From Opisthorchis felineus (Eukaryota; Platyhelminthes; Trematoda; Opisthorchiida; Opisthorchiidae), in assembly GCA_004794785.1 (NCBI GenBank), contig SJOL01004042.1, positions 109,205 to 173,204 on the forward strand: a stretch of DNA of 64,000 bases, in the 5' to 3' direction. A model generated the notes under the pieces. That model ran no database searches. It worked only from the letters and a program-made list of their open reading frames with translations, and was not told the origin of the DNA. A program made the position numbers and the translations under genes. Position 1 is the stretch's first letter. Each line of letters opens with the position of its first letter. Below are positions 1-14,000 of this stretch, one piece after another.

Positions 1-2531
1 GTACACTTATCGGCCTAATGAAGATTGCTGTATTTTTTGTCTGATTCAGTTGACTCGAGTTTGGTTAGACAGCGCCAGAATATTCTGTTTAACGAAAAAG
101 CACGTAAAGGTGAAAACGAACATAGTCTCCTTTAACTTGTTCTATCCAGTTTGTTGAGGCCAATCCTGTGACTAATATATTACCGGAAGGATAGTGACAT
201 TGGATTATAATTGCACGAATTCACTGACAAAATTTTCAGTCCCGGACGGATAAGTTTGTAGTCTAATATTTGGCTAACTACTTTTCAAACTCCACTGAGA
301 AGCTCTTACGCTTACGGCTGGTCCCCCGTACTACTACGCCCTACACATGTTGTGCCGGAAGACCTAAAAATGAACCAAAACTTTTACTCAAATAATCCAA
401 CTGAACAGATGCATCACACTCCACGTGAGGAGTAAACCCGCTTTAACTTTTAAGCAAGTGACACCATGTTCCGGACCTTATTTGCTCAGAAAATTCGCGA
501 GCACATGAACTAAATTCTGGTACAGGATACAAAAGCTACACTTGTGAGAATAGCCATGAATCGATATTGGCTTGCTACATCGGTACCGGTTGTTGATTTG
601 CTCTCTTTTTTGTTCTGAATTTGAGTGTATTATTTAGGGGAATCGACTTTGCTAATCTAGATGAGTATTGCACATTGAATTCCATTTGTAGTTTAGGAAT
701 CTGGGACAAGACAATATTTGGTAAGCACTACATGTATTTCCGTATGTTTCGTCCTATTTACAATCACTAATATCACGAAATGCATGCTTTCCATGACATA
801 TCTACATTCTGCTTTGGATCAATATGCTTTTGCAAGTAGCCTCTAGCAGAACCTACAATGGAAATCTGCTCCACAGATAGTCGACTTTCGAGATATGGAC
901 TCATCGGCAGCTGGTAATAGTCTGTCTGTGGATTTCAGCTATGGTTCCACACTACTTAAGTCACAAGGAACTTATTGAATAACCTAGCTAATTAGACGAT
1001 AGATTATCCGGGTATTACACCCAATCAAGATTACCTAGGGCTTTTAGCTCGAACAAATACACCTTATGGACACGCCTTTTCATTAATGTTGTGCTTTTTC
1101 ACCGGTATGCACTCTTTCTTTATGGAAACTAAATGGGAGCTCACATTCTTCTGAGCCCAGCAGTAGGGTGGCGCCACACCTTACCTAGATTTTCACAGAA
1201 GCCAGAGATGCGTTTCAGGCTGGCTTCTTCTACACATTAGATGCGCTGCACGCTCAGGGAGATCCGAGTTGACAAAAACACAACTTGAGAAGGATTTTAA
1301 AGCCATATTCCTTTTGAATTCTATTCATTACGACTGTGTGTGCACGTGGGTTGTCATGGTAGCTGCCAAAAAACCTGCCAACTAGGGTCCTGTCCTTCTG
1401 CATTCCCCCTATTGATCCATTAATTAGGCCATCAGCAACCTCTTTCCAGGGAAAGAGAAAGGTATTACCGCATTGCCTGCGTTCTCACTCGGCAACTATT
1501 GCGGACCTGCTTTCTAGACAAATATTGTGTAATATTATGATAGAATCCCCTTTCAAATAAGCCCAACTAACTGTGTTTTCCAGGAAAAGTAATTTCATTA
1601 CGTTGAAACTACTGACGGGGATTGCGAATTGTTTATACGTATTATCAAGTTTATAGTTTACATGGTGGTATGTACCAAAAATGGGCCGTTTCGTCACCGA
1701 TCAAATTCTCTTAAGTGGTCAGCTTTCTTGTACCCATCAACCTGAAAAAGTCCAGCTTTCAGAGATTTTTTTAAAGTTTAGATCAATGTCTTGGATGGTC
1801 TTATTTTGGACACTGCAAGTGTAGTCAAGTTTAATGAGGACACAAGAACTTTGGCTCGACTTCCAACCAGAGTTTAAAAAAGTCGGAGGGTATTTCCTTT
1901 CTGTTCGAGAAGCTAATTTCCTGTCCCAATAGTATCCTCGCATTGCGGAGATGCTTTTGTCGGAATAGTATATTTGACCTGGATACGCCCACGGATTCTC
2001 ATTAGCGTTAACAATTTAACTTGACTGGCCAGCTGTACCTTAATCCTGTTGTTCTGGGTCCATAACATAGCCCCCAGTTACACAATCGATTTAAAAGTGA
2101 CCCATTTTTCAAACTAATACGGGGTTTTATCGACGGTCGGTCATTTATTCTCATAGACTTATCATTATTTTCAGCTGAGTGATGAGGATGGGATTTTATA
2201 TTTCCTGGTTTGAAGCCTTCGGTAGGCGAATTACGGAGAAAACGGCTAAATCACAACTGCCTGTACGAAGTATGTGTAAATGCGGCAAAATTCCACTGTA
2301 AACAGAAATAAACCGTTTACCAAAGTCCACCAGATAGCAAGAACCTAGGATCCGCGCTGTCGGGGAAACTACACGCGCTGGTGTGGGATAGACTGTTAGT
2401 ATACACTGATTAGTATTGCATATAGTATTCTTTTTAGCACTAAATAAAAACGTAAAATGATCATTGAAATTTCTGTCATCAGAGTATCCCAAGAATTACC
2501 GTGTAAAAAGTTCAGAGAATCACAGTATGGT
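1..2531. other. No gene recognised; region 3' of the GATA gene
   Basis: AT-rich sequence with only short open frames (under 100 codons) and no recognised protein, RNA or repeat. It presumably holds the GATA 3' UTR at its right end and intergenic DNA. Confidence 0.5.
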
Positions 2532-2537
2532 TTTATT
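2532..2537 (-). terminator. Possible poly(A) signal of the GATA gene
   Basis: On the minus strand an AATAAA hexamer (plus-strand TTTATT) lies about 520 bases past the GATA stop codon. Another copy is at 2144-2149. Either could end the transcript. A lone hexamer in AT-rich DNA is weak evidence. Confidence 0.3.
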
Positions 2538-3054
2538 ATCAGTGAAATCCATTGACTGAGTTGAAAGTCATCTAAACAGCTAATCTGTCACGTTGTATTC
2601 AAAATCCAAGTACTAGGAATCCATTAGAGAGTCTAATGTGCCGAGTAATATTGTTCAAAGTCTGTGTTTGCGCACACTGAAAAATTCCATTGTTGCATTT
2701 CTTCAGACAGTTTGGAAATAAAAGGCAGTAATCAAGTTCGGAGAGATGCCGTAGGTTATTATTGTGCACAGTAGAATTGACAGCAAGAGTGAACGAACTC
2801 AGTCAATCAGGACAGTTGTGTTGAACAGATCTGATGGGAACTTAGTTGCACAGAATGGAGATAATTCTCGGGTTTCATCTGACGGGTTATATACACTGGA
2901 GTCCGGAGGATTCTGGTCCCTCAGTTGTTGACTATCTTCACTACATACAGACAGCATTCTCTAGTAGGGATCGGTGAAAGTAAACTTGAGTGACTCACTG
3001 AGGATAATTTTACTCGGATACCGCTCACGCATTGTGTACATGAAAAGATAACAG

Positions 3055-4224
3055 CTATACAGCGGGGAATAACTGTCTATCACCAGGCATCGACCCAAGA
3101 CTGCTGTGGTCTGCAACAGGTAATGTGGTCTCGGACCTTGGAGTTCCGCTACTTGTACTGCTTTGATTGCTGTCACAGTTGCGAAGGTCATTTAAAAGTA
3201 CGGTACCACAGTTTGATTGCACGGGGTTATGATGAACATTCATACCTAGTTGGGACTGATATCCATACCCTGGTGGTTCATATCGGGAACTCAAAACCAC
3301 CTCAGGGTCCCTGGATGAAACTCTTGGTGAAGATTTTGTTTGTTGATGAGGATGACTCACTGGAATCACAGATTCATGGTCGCTCGAATGTGCCTTTGAG
3401 GTATTCGGCTGTCCATTAGCAAGGTTGTGGTAGTAGGAGTGGGGTGGATAGCCCAACAAGGCCATCTGCTGTGCCTTTGGGTAGAACGAAAGAGGAGCAT
3501 GCAGTGGATTAACCTCGGTACCATCTGAACCAACTTCCCCTCGTTGAGAGTTGTCTATGGATTGGTTTATTCTTTCGTTCAACCAAGAACTAGGTGGATC
3601 TACATTTCGGTTGCGCAAAATGGGAATCTGTCGCACTTCATCTGTTGCACAATCAGACAAGTCGGTTCGATAGTTAGACTTCTCACAGGTATACTGATCG
3701 GAGGAATTAAAATTGACCCGCTGATCACGAAGTGGTCGTTCTGCAAGGGCTGAATTCAGCTGGGAGTAAGGATCAGAAGCAAACGGTAGGACGGGACCAA
3801 GCAACGACGTATGCCGGGATTCGTCCAGGCTAGAATTGAAGACGTCTGCGAAGGGTTTCGGCTGGTCGCGTGAAGAACCGTTACTAGAGGCCAGGCCAAC
3901 TGGACTTAACAAACCACACGCATTGTTTGCCGGATAGATATCACTTATGTATCCTGGGAGGTAGTTGGGCCCACTCACTGAACCAGGCGCAGATGGTGAA
4001 GAACACCCGCCAGTCAATCCCGAATGGCCATAACCGAATCGATTTGCAACTGCTACGGCAGCTGCCGCATTGCCGAATCGATGCAGCGGAGTTTTCATAA
4101 GGTAATCCATGCTTAGTTCTGGGAAGTCAGAATAAAACCCGAATTTGTGTTTCTTGGTCTTCTGAGAGACTTTTCGATTTCTTGTCTGAATTCCATCCTT
4201 TTTCATTGAAATAGGCCGTTGGAT
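3055..4224 (-). CDS. GATA: GATA factor, coding exon 4 (basic tail and C-terminus)
   Basis: The final coding exon covers residues 701-1089. It begins IQRPISMKKDGIQTRNRK and continues VSQKTKKHK, the conserved basic arm that follows the second finger in GATA-1/2/3 proteins and contacts the minor groove. The next 350 or so residues are not conserved in a way I recognise. They are rich in Ser, Asn, Pro and Gly, with an alanine cluster (NAAAAVAVA) soon after the basic arm and several His/Pro stretches. The acceptor is minus-strand ...cattgcttcctcgacag|ATCCAA, phase 0. The stop is TAG at 3055-3057. No alternative splice donor is needed near the end. Confidence 0.94.
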   Translation of the reverse strand: MQRPISMKKDGIQTRNRKVSQKTKKHKFGFYSDFPELSMDYLMKTPLHRFGNAAAAVAVANRFGYGHSGLTGGCSSPSAPGSVSGPNYLPGYISDIYPANNACGLLSPVGLASSNGSSRDQPKPFADVFNSSLDESRHTSLLGPVLPFASDPYSQLNSALAERPLRDQRVNFNSSDQYTCEKSNYRTDLSDCATDEVRQIPILRNRNVDPPSSWLNERINQSIDNSQRGEVGSDGTEVNPLHAPLSFYPKAQQMALLGYPPHSYYHNLANGQPNTSKAHSSDHESVIPVSHPHQQTKSSPRVSSRDPEVVLSSRYEPPGYGYQSQLGMNVHHNPVQSNCGTVLLNDLRNCDSNQSSTSSGTPRSETTLPVADHSSLGSMPGDRQLFPAV

Positions 4225-6128
4225 CTGTCGAGGAAGCAATGAAATCATTCGAATGACAGTGAATTGTATATTTTGGTATTTCGTGATAAAGACGCATTTG
4301 AATGTATAAAAATCCTACCGAAACTACCCATGGGAATAGACCAGATGCTAAGGTGGGATAGGTCCGATTAGGGAAACACTCAAGGTGTCGATTAACACAC
4401 TACAGTTCCCATCTTGAAAATTATGGTCAATTCAAGAAATGCCTTCTCAAACGGGGACTGTCTTGATATGAGACCAATACTTTTCCTTAAAAAATTCACT
4501 TTACGTTTTCCAAGACTTTTCCCTACTGAAGTCATGGTCCCGATATCTTTTGAAAGTTGTTGTTTTGAGCTATCTGCCGGGGAACCGTTTATGGGCGGCA
4601 AAATCATTACTTAAGCACAGTTTAACTTTATTCGATCATTTCAGGTCAAATCCCTTAAGTCTATATTATTGACTCTATCATTGACTCTAGAATAGAAAGC
4701 GATTTTTCTTAGAGGTTTTGACCAGCAGTTTTGTAAGATGATCAGTTCATTCACTTTTCAAACCTTGTGACCATCCAGCAGTTAGTGAATGAAACAACAG
4801 TGTTCAGTACTCCTGGAGCGGCTTTGTCTGCAGTAAATTGATTATTTGGGTGGAAATTCGTCCCCCTGTTCAGGCAATTCCCACAAAATGGTTCTCACAT
4901 TTCAGCCTACCACGTGGTAGACGCCGTGATAGCTTGGACAAAGTACTTTAGAAACACGTAAGAAATGAAGAAAAAACACGTCGAACGGTAACGGCAGAAT
5001 TACCGATTTCAGTTTTCAGAAATGTGACAAGGTTTCATCCTCGCGTTGGAAATTAGAAGTCCATAAGTTTGCACGAACACTGTAAACAAATGTGACCCTT
5101 CCTCAGTTTGTTTGCTATAAACATGAATAAAACGAATCACCACTCACTTATTCCACATTCTTTACTTCATTCGGTTTTAATTAAGGTTAAGCCAGACAAG
5201 CTAATATGCTTCCATATTTGCTTGATATACACAATGACTATGGCTATGCGAGAATGTTCCTCCTGCAACGACATAGGTTCCACTATCGATGTCTCACTTG
5301 GGCGATTCGGACAAAACACCCAGACAATCAGTGGAAATCCTCGCTTCTATCTTCATCTATAATCTCTCCGATCAACGTGATTAATCAGTATTGCTCACTC
5401 TTGTTACCCCCATCTCAGGTGGGCGTATGCTCCAGCACCTCATCTGTCTGGAGTTAACGCGGTTTCTCACATTCTACCGCAAATCCCTGGCGCCACTACA
5501 TGTCAAATCTCATTCGCCTGACAGCTAATCTCCCGTGTTCTTTTGCATCTGGATAGGGGCGGTGGGAAGCATAACAGGAAAAAGATAAAGTGCCAGAGTA
5601 ATACAATAAAATGCAAACCGAGGTGTTTCCATTTGACTAGACTGAGGGTGTCTCACATTGGTTTTACACTTGTACTGTTTCGGTGGTGAGGTGGGGAGAA
5701 TTGATTCCCCGGCCGGCCGGAATCGATGTACTATGTTGGATTCATATTGTCACGAGGAATTAACTGGATATGTCTTCTCTTGAGGAAAAGAAAAGTCACA
5801 TTTAGTTTTCCGTTCATTTGCAATGCTACGACCCTTTTTACAGTAAGTCTAATTCATAAATTGCCCCTGAATGAAGTTGACCTCTCTGGAGCAGCCTGCC
5901 TTTGAAATTCTCGACCGAGTCCCTTCACTACCACTGAGGACTGAGTTCCCACGTTTATGGCTGAAACGACTGGGGAAAGTTCACTCCCACATCAGCGACC
6001 ACACCGCTGTTCTAAAACCAACTAATAGGTGTAAGTAATGAGAAAGTCAGCAAACAAACGAACGAGTAATTAATTAATCAAGCCTGTTTGTAGCCAAAGG
6101 TGAGTGGGTAGTTGAGTGATTGATTAGT

Positions 6129-6172
<44 letters not shown>

Positions 6173-8488
6173 TAAGTGGCCAACTAATCCACCAATGAGG
6201 TGCCCCTTACATCATGGGCAAACACCGGGTTGCAAAAATCCTGCAGATTCTAAACGTCCCCGACAACGGTTTTTGGCCGGTCCGTCAGTGGTCACCGCAG
6301 AATTGTTTCACAGTAGTAGGAAGCTATGCTCTTTGGCGTTGCCCTTCGGAAATATTCAAGGCAAGTTTAGCTAATTGAGGAAGGTATTAGATATGTTTGC
6401 CTATAGCTCTTGTAAAGACATGTTTACGAAGGGTGTGATTAACTGAAGTGCTGGCTGCGGAACCTACTTATTTAATTGTTAATGACATTCTCCCCCAACC
6501 CAAACCACATTCACATTTCCTTAGTGGAGCATATTACGGCTAAATTTCTGCTGGCTAAATTTCTGACCATTACTATATGCTTTCCTATAGTTTCGTACAA
6601 ATCCCTGAGAAGGTAAACCTAAATACAGACTTCTACGATCCCTTCTTGCGCTTCAGCAGTGAATCTGGATGGAATGATTTGTCTCAACTTGTTTTTTTTT
6701 TAAATTTTCCTCTCAACTCCTTAGCACTCTCGATGGGAAGACTTGCGTGTCATACATTTAGAACAGCAGCTAATCTGACAAGAAGATGATCATGATACCC
6801 CCGTTTGTTTTTGTTATTTTCAGTCCCGCTGCACACCTGAGTTGTACTCATGTGCAAAACAATACAAAGAAGTTTTCTACATTCAAAGGCAACCAACTCT
6901 ATCCCCATCGCTTTCGTTCCGTCGTGAATATATTCACATAACGTGGATGGACGACTATAGGGCTGGCGCCATATAGGCATGAAGCCGACATATCGCCAAC
7001 ATGACCAGATCAAATTAACCATCCGGGTTGATTTACGTAGCGCGCGCGTCAACAGAAAGTGGAAAGCGAGCTCACATGCTGTACTCAACACCCACCCTGA
7101 CCCCCATTTGTCACCTCCACCTCCATCTATTGTGGCCCTGTGATATGACAGGCTGCTCTGTTTCACCATTGATTTTGAGGGGTTCATAATGGAACACGTC
7201 AGTTTGAATCTACGGGTATGATGTCTGTGTGTATGTGACTATATGCGCGCATTGTGCAGCGCAAACAAGGGTGTAGACTCACAGCTTCTCTCTCTCGCTG
7301 ATTCGTACTCACATCCAGGGTTGAGCTCACGGCAGTCAATCAAATTTATCAGTCTAGTGCGCTCCTAAAAGACCCTCTATGGCCAACATCACCACCATGG
7401 CCACTCAACGGGTTGCGCGTATTCGTATGATTTAGCACTACGCTGGGACCTCTCGGTTTGAGTAGCACAAAGTTGAACTGATACACATAGCGTTCAGGAC
7501 CCATAAACAACGCCAAACATACTACCTTAATTGTCGTTCGATGTAGTCAAGTAGGTTTGAAAGTGTTTCAAACTAATTCATAGGAAAACAAACATAAACC
7601 AGTCCTAGGTTCCCTGTACACCCCCTTGGGTTTGAATAGCTCAAGAACCATCCTTCACAAAGCTAGGTTTTAAAGCCGTCTAAAATTAGGCGTAAGTATC
7701 ATATGCTCTCATCATTCAACGATGTTAATCTCGGGGCAGCAAACTGAACAGTAAATGAAATACAGACGGGCTATCATAGTATCAGTTTCCTGCATGGCAT
7801 CCTGAGGTGACAATTTCCTTTAAAACCTCTTTTTGCCATTGTACGGCTAGCCATTGTTTAATAACCATTGATAACTAGTTAAGTTCACAGTGATATTTTC
7901 TCACCGTGCTTGCATCGCCAGCTTAAGGTTCGTTGCGCTTACCTCGTTTTCAGAAATTGATCTCATTCACTTTAAATTGCATGCAACGAGGTTCTAATTT
8001 TAACCGTTGTGACTGATATAGTACAAACAGCAAACCAAGGGAGGGGTGTTCACTGCTGGGTCTACCTGCCGTGTCGTATCGACAAACTTAAAATATGCAA
8101 CTGCATTACAAATGACGACTTTAGTCAATCCAAGCTAACAGCTCCAGAGGTGATAAAACGCGCGCCTTTTTTCAGCGCGCCAACGAAGAATTATGTCAAC
8201 GAAAGGAAACCTTGTTGTTTTTCTTGTTACCCGAATGAGCCACAGCTTGAAGTCACTTTCATTACAACGGAGTGTCATCAGTGACAAACTGAATCGCACC
8301 AGCAGCCTTGACTGCACTTGCTCCCAGCTACCAGATGGGAGCTGGAAACACCTGAATGACCAACACTCAGTCATGCGTGAATTATAGATCGAGTTCGATT
8401 ACGATTCTAAATGATGCTTGTGTTGCGATTGACTTCTGACGAGAAATCCCTTCTTCTTATTCATATACAGAGAATTCGGATTACTTAC
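4225..8488 (-). other. GATA intron 3
   Basis: A 4,264-base intron inside the gene, after the second finger. It holds an (AAGT)n microsatellite at about 6128-6178. A 145-codon open frame on the minus strand (7187-6750) runs through a CpG-rich patch around 7030-7060. I do not recognise its product and it has no convincing splice context, so I do not call it a gene. A short GC-rich hairpin (gcgcgc arms at 8160-8165 and 8175-8180) lies near its right end. Confidence 0.8.
6128..6178. repeat. (AAGT)n microsatellite
   Basis: About eleven perfect copies of a four-base unit, degenerating at the right into aaataagt, within GATA intron 3. Confidence 0.97.
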
Positions 8489-8617
8489 ATTATGCAGTTT
8501 GAAGTAGAGTCCACAGGCATTACATACGGGTTCTCCGTTTGTGTTTCGCCTCCACAACGTCGTTGTTACCGTGCGACAGTTGGAACAAATAGTGCCGGTT
8601 CGTCGACTGGATGATTG
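8489..8617 (-). CDS. GATA: GATA factor, coding exon 3 (C-terminal zinc finger)
   Basis: This exon encodes the C-terminal finger, residues 658-700, which in the family is the main GATA-site DNA-binding domain. The ligands are the CSNC pair at 668/671 and the CNAC pair at 689/692, again spaced by 17 residues ([14 protein letters not shown] inside the loop). The finger has NCRTVTTT where vertebrates have NCQTTTTT, a small departure from consensus. It opens [10 protein letters not shown], where vertebrate proteins have a similar SAxRRxGxxC linker. The acceptor is minus-strand ...gctatcccgtttcag|CAATCA and the donor CATAAT|gtaagt. The exon is 129 nt, phase 0 at both ends. It ends after KLHN, and the basic tail is supplied by the next exon. 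Confidence 0.97.
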
Positions 8618-9481
8618 CTGAAACGGGATAGCATGTTGCGAATATTGGAATAGATCTTGCATGATCGCTGGGGCGTCAATTAACAATATTCCAATATGAC
8701 GAAAATGTGGATTGCACAAAATGGACCGCACTTTTTTGTGTGAGTTCCCCGGTTTCACAACTGAGGGTCCACCTACTTCTAAACATCATTTTCGTAACGT
8801 GGATGGTACAAGGCGTACAAATGTTTTAGATCAACTCGGTCTAGTTCGGCTGAGGATTCCAGGTTTCATCCAACTATCTTCCTTTGAGTGGAAAATACTT
8901 GCTCATCCTGGGCATTGGAGAGTGCTCTTTCCGCATAATTGTGGATCAGTTCTTGTGTCTCACACCTATGTGTTGATATAAATCCATATTAGTTTAGAGG
9001 GAGACAAGTTGCACTAAAACTGTCTGCCCATAAAAGTGCATTATGCTGCATTACTGTTCGCGATCCTTGTCCGTAACTTGAACAGGTCTGAGGGAGCACT
9101 GCATTAGCTCTGATAATTCACAGAGCAGACTAGACGCTTTTCTTCAGAACTTGGAATTCGGCGTTCGTTATCTGCAGTCAAACTAGACAATGAACAAAAT
9201 ATTCAGACCTACGGGATTTTTCCCTAGAGATCTGATATTCTAATAGGACGACTGTACGCACTGCGCTGAAGTGGTGCTCAAAAACTGCTTATCTTGGGTT
9301 AAAAATAATTGAACTATCTACTGCAGTAACCACCTAGGAAGCTCCCATTGCTTATCGAACAGTATCGGTAGTGAAGACAGCAAATCTCTGCAGCAACACT
9401 TCTTGGTATGCAGTGCGACACTTGATGCAAATTCCACAACAGTTAACCTAGATAGTTAGCTTATGCACTACGTAAGTGATG

Positions 9482-9668
9482 CGAGATGGCTCGGTGGTTA
9501 GAACGCGAATTTACTGACCAGAAGGTCCGTGATTCGAACCAGGCCTCTGCATATCGACTTCTCCTATCTAGGCTTGGGCAACCTGGCAGTATCCCAGCCT
9601 TCGTGCTTTTTTTGGGTGACGTGGCAGCTGGGCACCGAAGAGGTGTTACAGCTGAACGATTAGGTAAT
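9482..9668 (+). mobile_element. tRNA-derived SINE, copy 1
   Basis: The left end resembles a tRNA gene. It has a box-A-like TGGCTCGGTGG and, about 40 bases on, a box B GATTCGAACC. The body that follows matches the copy at 26.2 kb: both share a segment around ctgaccagaagg / ctgaccggaag, a middle with ggc-tcgtgct, and the end ctgggcaccgaa ... acagctgaacgatta. Such elements are transcribed by RNA polymerase III and copied by a LINE reverse transcriptase. Target-site duplications were not resolved by eye. It sits in GATA intron 2. Confidence 0.8.
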
Positions 9669-10999
9669 GCGTATGGTTCCTAAAATGCTAAACGGTCTAA
9701 CTGGGGATTAATTAAAACTTAGAAGTAACATTCATCGTTTGTGTTGACCAGAACTAAGTTAGCCAACCTTAACGGATGTCAATTTCATCAGCTTAAGGAC
9801 ATTACTACAGCTCAAGTATACAGGTTTTCACTGAAAGTAGCCATCAGTACTGCTGTGTACACCGTTAGGCAAGGAGGCTGAGATGATCCGGTTGTTTCTT
9901 TCAACCAATAGCCTCCAGTTCAGCCGCCTGTCTTACGAGAACTCCTGGGTTCTGTCTTTATTTCTACTGCAAATTCATGTGGACTTTTAACTAGTCAGAT
10001 GGGAGATACATGCTCATTCTCACCTCTTGTTAACAAACCAGATATATATGGTTTTAGATGAAAATATGTGTATGTGTATTATACCGCTAGATATTTCCCA
10101 CCCACAACTTAAAAACAAGTACAGTGCCAAGCAGGAATTACGTTAAAATTATGACTCTAACTCCGGGGTGAGAGTAAACCAGACGGCGTTTCACGGGGGG
10201 AGTAGTCACTCTGACTTGAGCATAAGTCCAGTTATTTTATTCTTGGCCCTCATTAAAAACGATCTATCCCTGGGATTCAGCATTACTGTGAACGCACCGG
10301 ATTGCGTTCCTCTGGAATGAGCGTTGGATCAGATAAGAACGTGAGAATATTTCCAGCGGACTGGTTAGCTGATATCAAGCTTTCGCCCGGCCATCACCAG
10401 AGCTATCTTATTTATCGGTCTGTCAAAGCATTCATACATGCTTGTGAATCGCTAATTTGTATGGATGAGGAGATGACCTCTCAAACGATATTATTTCGGT
10501 GCAACGAATGCGAGCTGCAAAAACATTTTCGGTTCGAGATATCCACAAGAAAAGTTCAACTTCACTCGGGCAATAACTAAATTGATGGAGAGAAGAATAA
10601 ATATGTTGGTAACGCGCCAACATGTTCAAGGATCTACTGTTTACAGGGATTCACTACTGGGTTTCACGATGTAAGTCTGTGCTCCAGAATGATGGGTAAA
10701 TTGACTAGATACTTCGAAATGGAATCACACTGACTGGTCTTTTCATTATTCGAATCTAAGAGCATACAGTAGTACAGACACGTTCACCCAAAGACTAAAC
10801 GGATGTACAGTGCTTCAGCGATTATTTTTGATTGGGCAACATCAGTAAATTCTCTCCAGTTACGCAGACGGACCGTACTCAATATTCAAACAATCCACCC
10901 CGCCTAATCCAGACGGTAGGCAACTGAGTGATCCAGACCATATCCTTGTTACGGCACCGTATGGAATATCGGGAATTCAGTTCCGTAACCTTATAAAAC

Positions 11000-11022
11000 C
11001 GACGTTGTTTGCGGCAACGTCG
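11000..11022. repeat. Short perfect hairpin
   Basis: An 8-bp perfect stem (cgacgttg / caacgtcg) with a 7-base loop lies within GATA intron 2. No function is assigned. Confidence 0.5.
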
Positions 11023-14000
11023 CTGATCAACCCGGGAGTATTTGCTTTTTTAAATATAGGACCGCGAAACGTACAAAGAAAATGGACTAACGAAAAAGGA
11101 TTAGGCATTAGCTCGAGAGCTCGTGCTGCGTTTCATTTGTTTGGGGCTTTTTGGGAATAAAATTCCTTGTTTTCTGGGTTACCGATCCGTTCATCGATCT
11201 TGGCGATTGGCTTTGACAAACGCATCATCGCTAGTCGAGAATGTATCATCGGTGCATTACCGGGTGAGCTCCTATTTTCGAAGACGACCATGCGCAGACT
11301 GAGCTGTTCGTAGATAATGCAGTCTGATTTCAGATCATTTGGCATTTTCGTGTGATTCTGATCTTGATTTCGTACGAAAAACTTCATCAGTAGTGGTGTA
11401 TTCAAACTCAATAGCACTTTTCAGAACGGATCTGGCAGTTACATGGTGGAAGTACGCCCAGTTTGGTGGAAACGAATCTTTCGCAAAATACTGTTTCTAG
11501 GACGTGCGAGCTCAAGGTGGTTCAACGTCAAATGAAAACAAATATGTGATGGAAACACAGCGTCATGAATATACCTATCACTTGGTCGGTTTTCGAAAAA
11601 GTCAAGTCTACTGAAGGCACAGCGCTGAACAAATCTTTAATTCAGCCTGGTCATGTTAAGGAGGGTGTATGGTCACACATGTCCTGTTTTTTTCTTGCAT
11701 CTGCCAGGAAGCTAAGATTAATCACGATATTCCACTTTTTCATGATATTCGAACATGTAGAGTCAAGGTTTTGTGGACATCGCATCGAAAATGGCCAGGC
11801 TATATTGTAATCTAGTTGCAGATCAGGGGATTGAACCTCATCTTTAGCCAGCTTCCAAGCAGATCCAATATTCGGAACAACTGAGTCCAAAACGTCTTAA
11901 GAACTATTGCTACGACAACTGAACGTCGTTTGGCTCGTTCTGACTGACCATCTTCCGAAAATATGAACCTGTCATTATTGGGTAAACAATTTGTGGGAAA
12001 ATACACGCTACTCTGCCCCTTCGACAGCTGTTTTCAAACCAGTGGTCCCAATTCTCGTCTTTTTTCAAGGCCAGTGAGCCGGAACTGGAAACAGATCGAT
12101 CGGAAAAAGACGCATTGGTTTGATCCTTCAAAAACCGAGAAGCTTGTTTCCCCCAAGTCAAAAATTCTACCAAACAATCTAGTATCCATACTGTAGCTGC
12201 GGGTTACTCGTCATTGATAAGGTGGTTTCTCGATCTTATCAAGGTATTATATATGTCACTGGCTTCCAGCGTTACCTCATTGTTGACAGCAAGTTGTTAC
12301 GCAGCCTAATGATATCGATGGAAATGCCACGCCTCCGATACCCTAGGAAGACATATGGTAAGCAAACCCGTCAGATGGACCATTCAAGTGTGAACCTGAT
12401 GGGCTATAATATATCTATGACCTACCAGTCATACAGAGAATCGTCTTGGTTGCGCCACCAGGTGAGTAAACAAGGACTCGGGATGTCTGTTTTATTGGGG
12501 TTAATCGTTCACCTTCACTGTGTTTTACAGCTTCTTGCGGCACATTGAAAGGTAACCATGCTATTCGTGAGGCCCTATCACTTGAGCTGCGAGATATGCA
12601 CACACTCATTGAGATGCACCATCGTAAACAAAAACCTTCGTCTTTTTCCAATATCTGCAGTGGGTAGCAGAAGACCCCATAAACTTTGGCCAAACATCCG
12701 ACTTGCTCATCCGCCAGTAGACAGACGCTTGGTTTCGTCCCGCATTTGTTGGAATAGGTAGGAGAGCAAACAAAACTGACCGGCCATCGAGACAACGGTG
12801 GAATTGGAGACTACCTATTTTTTCAACATTTTTGGCTAGACTGTCAACAAGTTTTAGAGCACACCCTCCTGGGCAACCTTTTCAGCAGGAAGTGGTACTG
12901 TTTTCGGAAGCTTGAGGAAAACCATGCGCGGTCATGTCTCATACTCCATAAATGGCACACAATCTGTTGATCAATGGGTCTGTCCAGCAAGTTTTGACAG
13001 CAGGTACCCATGTGTTTTCGTGGACGTCTGTATATTTTCACAGCAAAAATACTGCTTGTGTGGCCTTCCCGACTAATAATTTATCAACCTGGCCGACCCG
13101 CACCTCAACTCCGGATGTGTTACGACATACAATTACTATGATGTAGGTCGGTCTGCCCGCCCACATCCAGTGCACATTTATCAGAGGTAACCGCAGCTGT
13201 TTTCTGCTAATGTTCTCCCTAGGTGATGTACAGAACTCAACCTGTTGTCTATAAACTGGGTAAACAAAGTTCAGGAAATCAAGAAAAGGACCTATTAATC
13301 TTTCATTCAATGTAGCCATCCTATTGTCCGCTGATTAAAAGTAGTACCAGCAGCGGTCTTTTTGAGTTCCGATATACCTAGCTTAGTAAAAAATCCCGAA
13401 AAGACCCACTTTCACGTTTTCTTATGACTTCCGCTTATCAACAGATAAACTCTGAAAAATGGACTCCGGTTTCCTATGGCTTCGTAACCTAATGATGCAA
13501 GAGTAGCGACTGACTTGTCTGTACGCAGAGTAAATTACGCCCTAGGGCTGGCCTTTTTCAGTCGAACACTGCCAGCCTTTAACACTTATTTGACCTGTCA
13601 CTAGTGGATGCATAACCTGTGTTGTATTAAGTGTTCAATCAAAGATTGTTTCTTTTACCGCGGAAGCATTGCGCACATAGTTGGGAAAAACGGTCAGTGT
13701 GGCAGATGCCGCAGATTTCAGCGTCGGAACAATCAACACGTCAATCATCATTAGTTCAAGTAAGTGTGGTTTCCTTTAACCCTCACGTGTTAACATCGTT
13801 GCGCCAAGCTAAATCAGTTGAAACTATGTATCTCCGGGGCGTGGGATGGAATGACCCAAATTTACTAGGCCGTGGGGAGGTTAACAAATACCGCGGTAAC
13901 AAGCACAACGACCGATCGTGGTGCATCGATTCCACAAACTGGTGTGAAATTGTTTTTGATGAACAGGTGTTGCACGCGGACAAGTCACATATCGAGGTGA

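Noticed and set aside
6750..7187. 145-codon minus-strand open frame in GATA intron 3
   Set aside because: It overlaps a CpG-rich patch, shows no domain and has no convincing splice or start context. The GATA gene is transcribed through it on the same strand.
9482..9560. Possible functional tRNA gene at the SINE heads (also at 26165)
   Set aside because: Box A and box B are present, but no cloverleaf with a proper acceptor stem could be formed by eye, and the sequence continues into a shared SINE body.
12222..12548. Plus-strand 108-codon frame with a donor CACCAG|gtgagt
   Set aside because: The next acceptor opens onto a stop in the required frame, and no phase-consistent chain could be built with neighbours.
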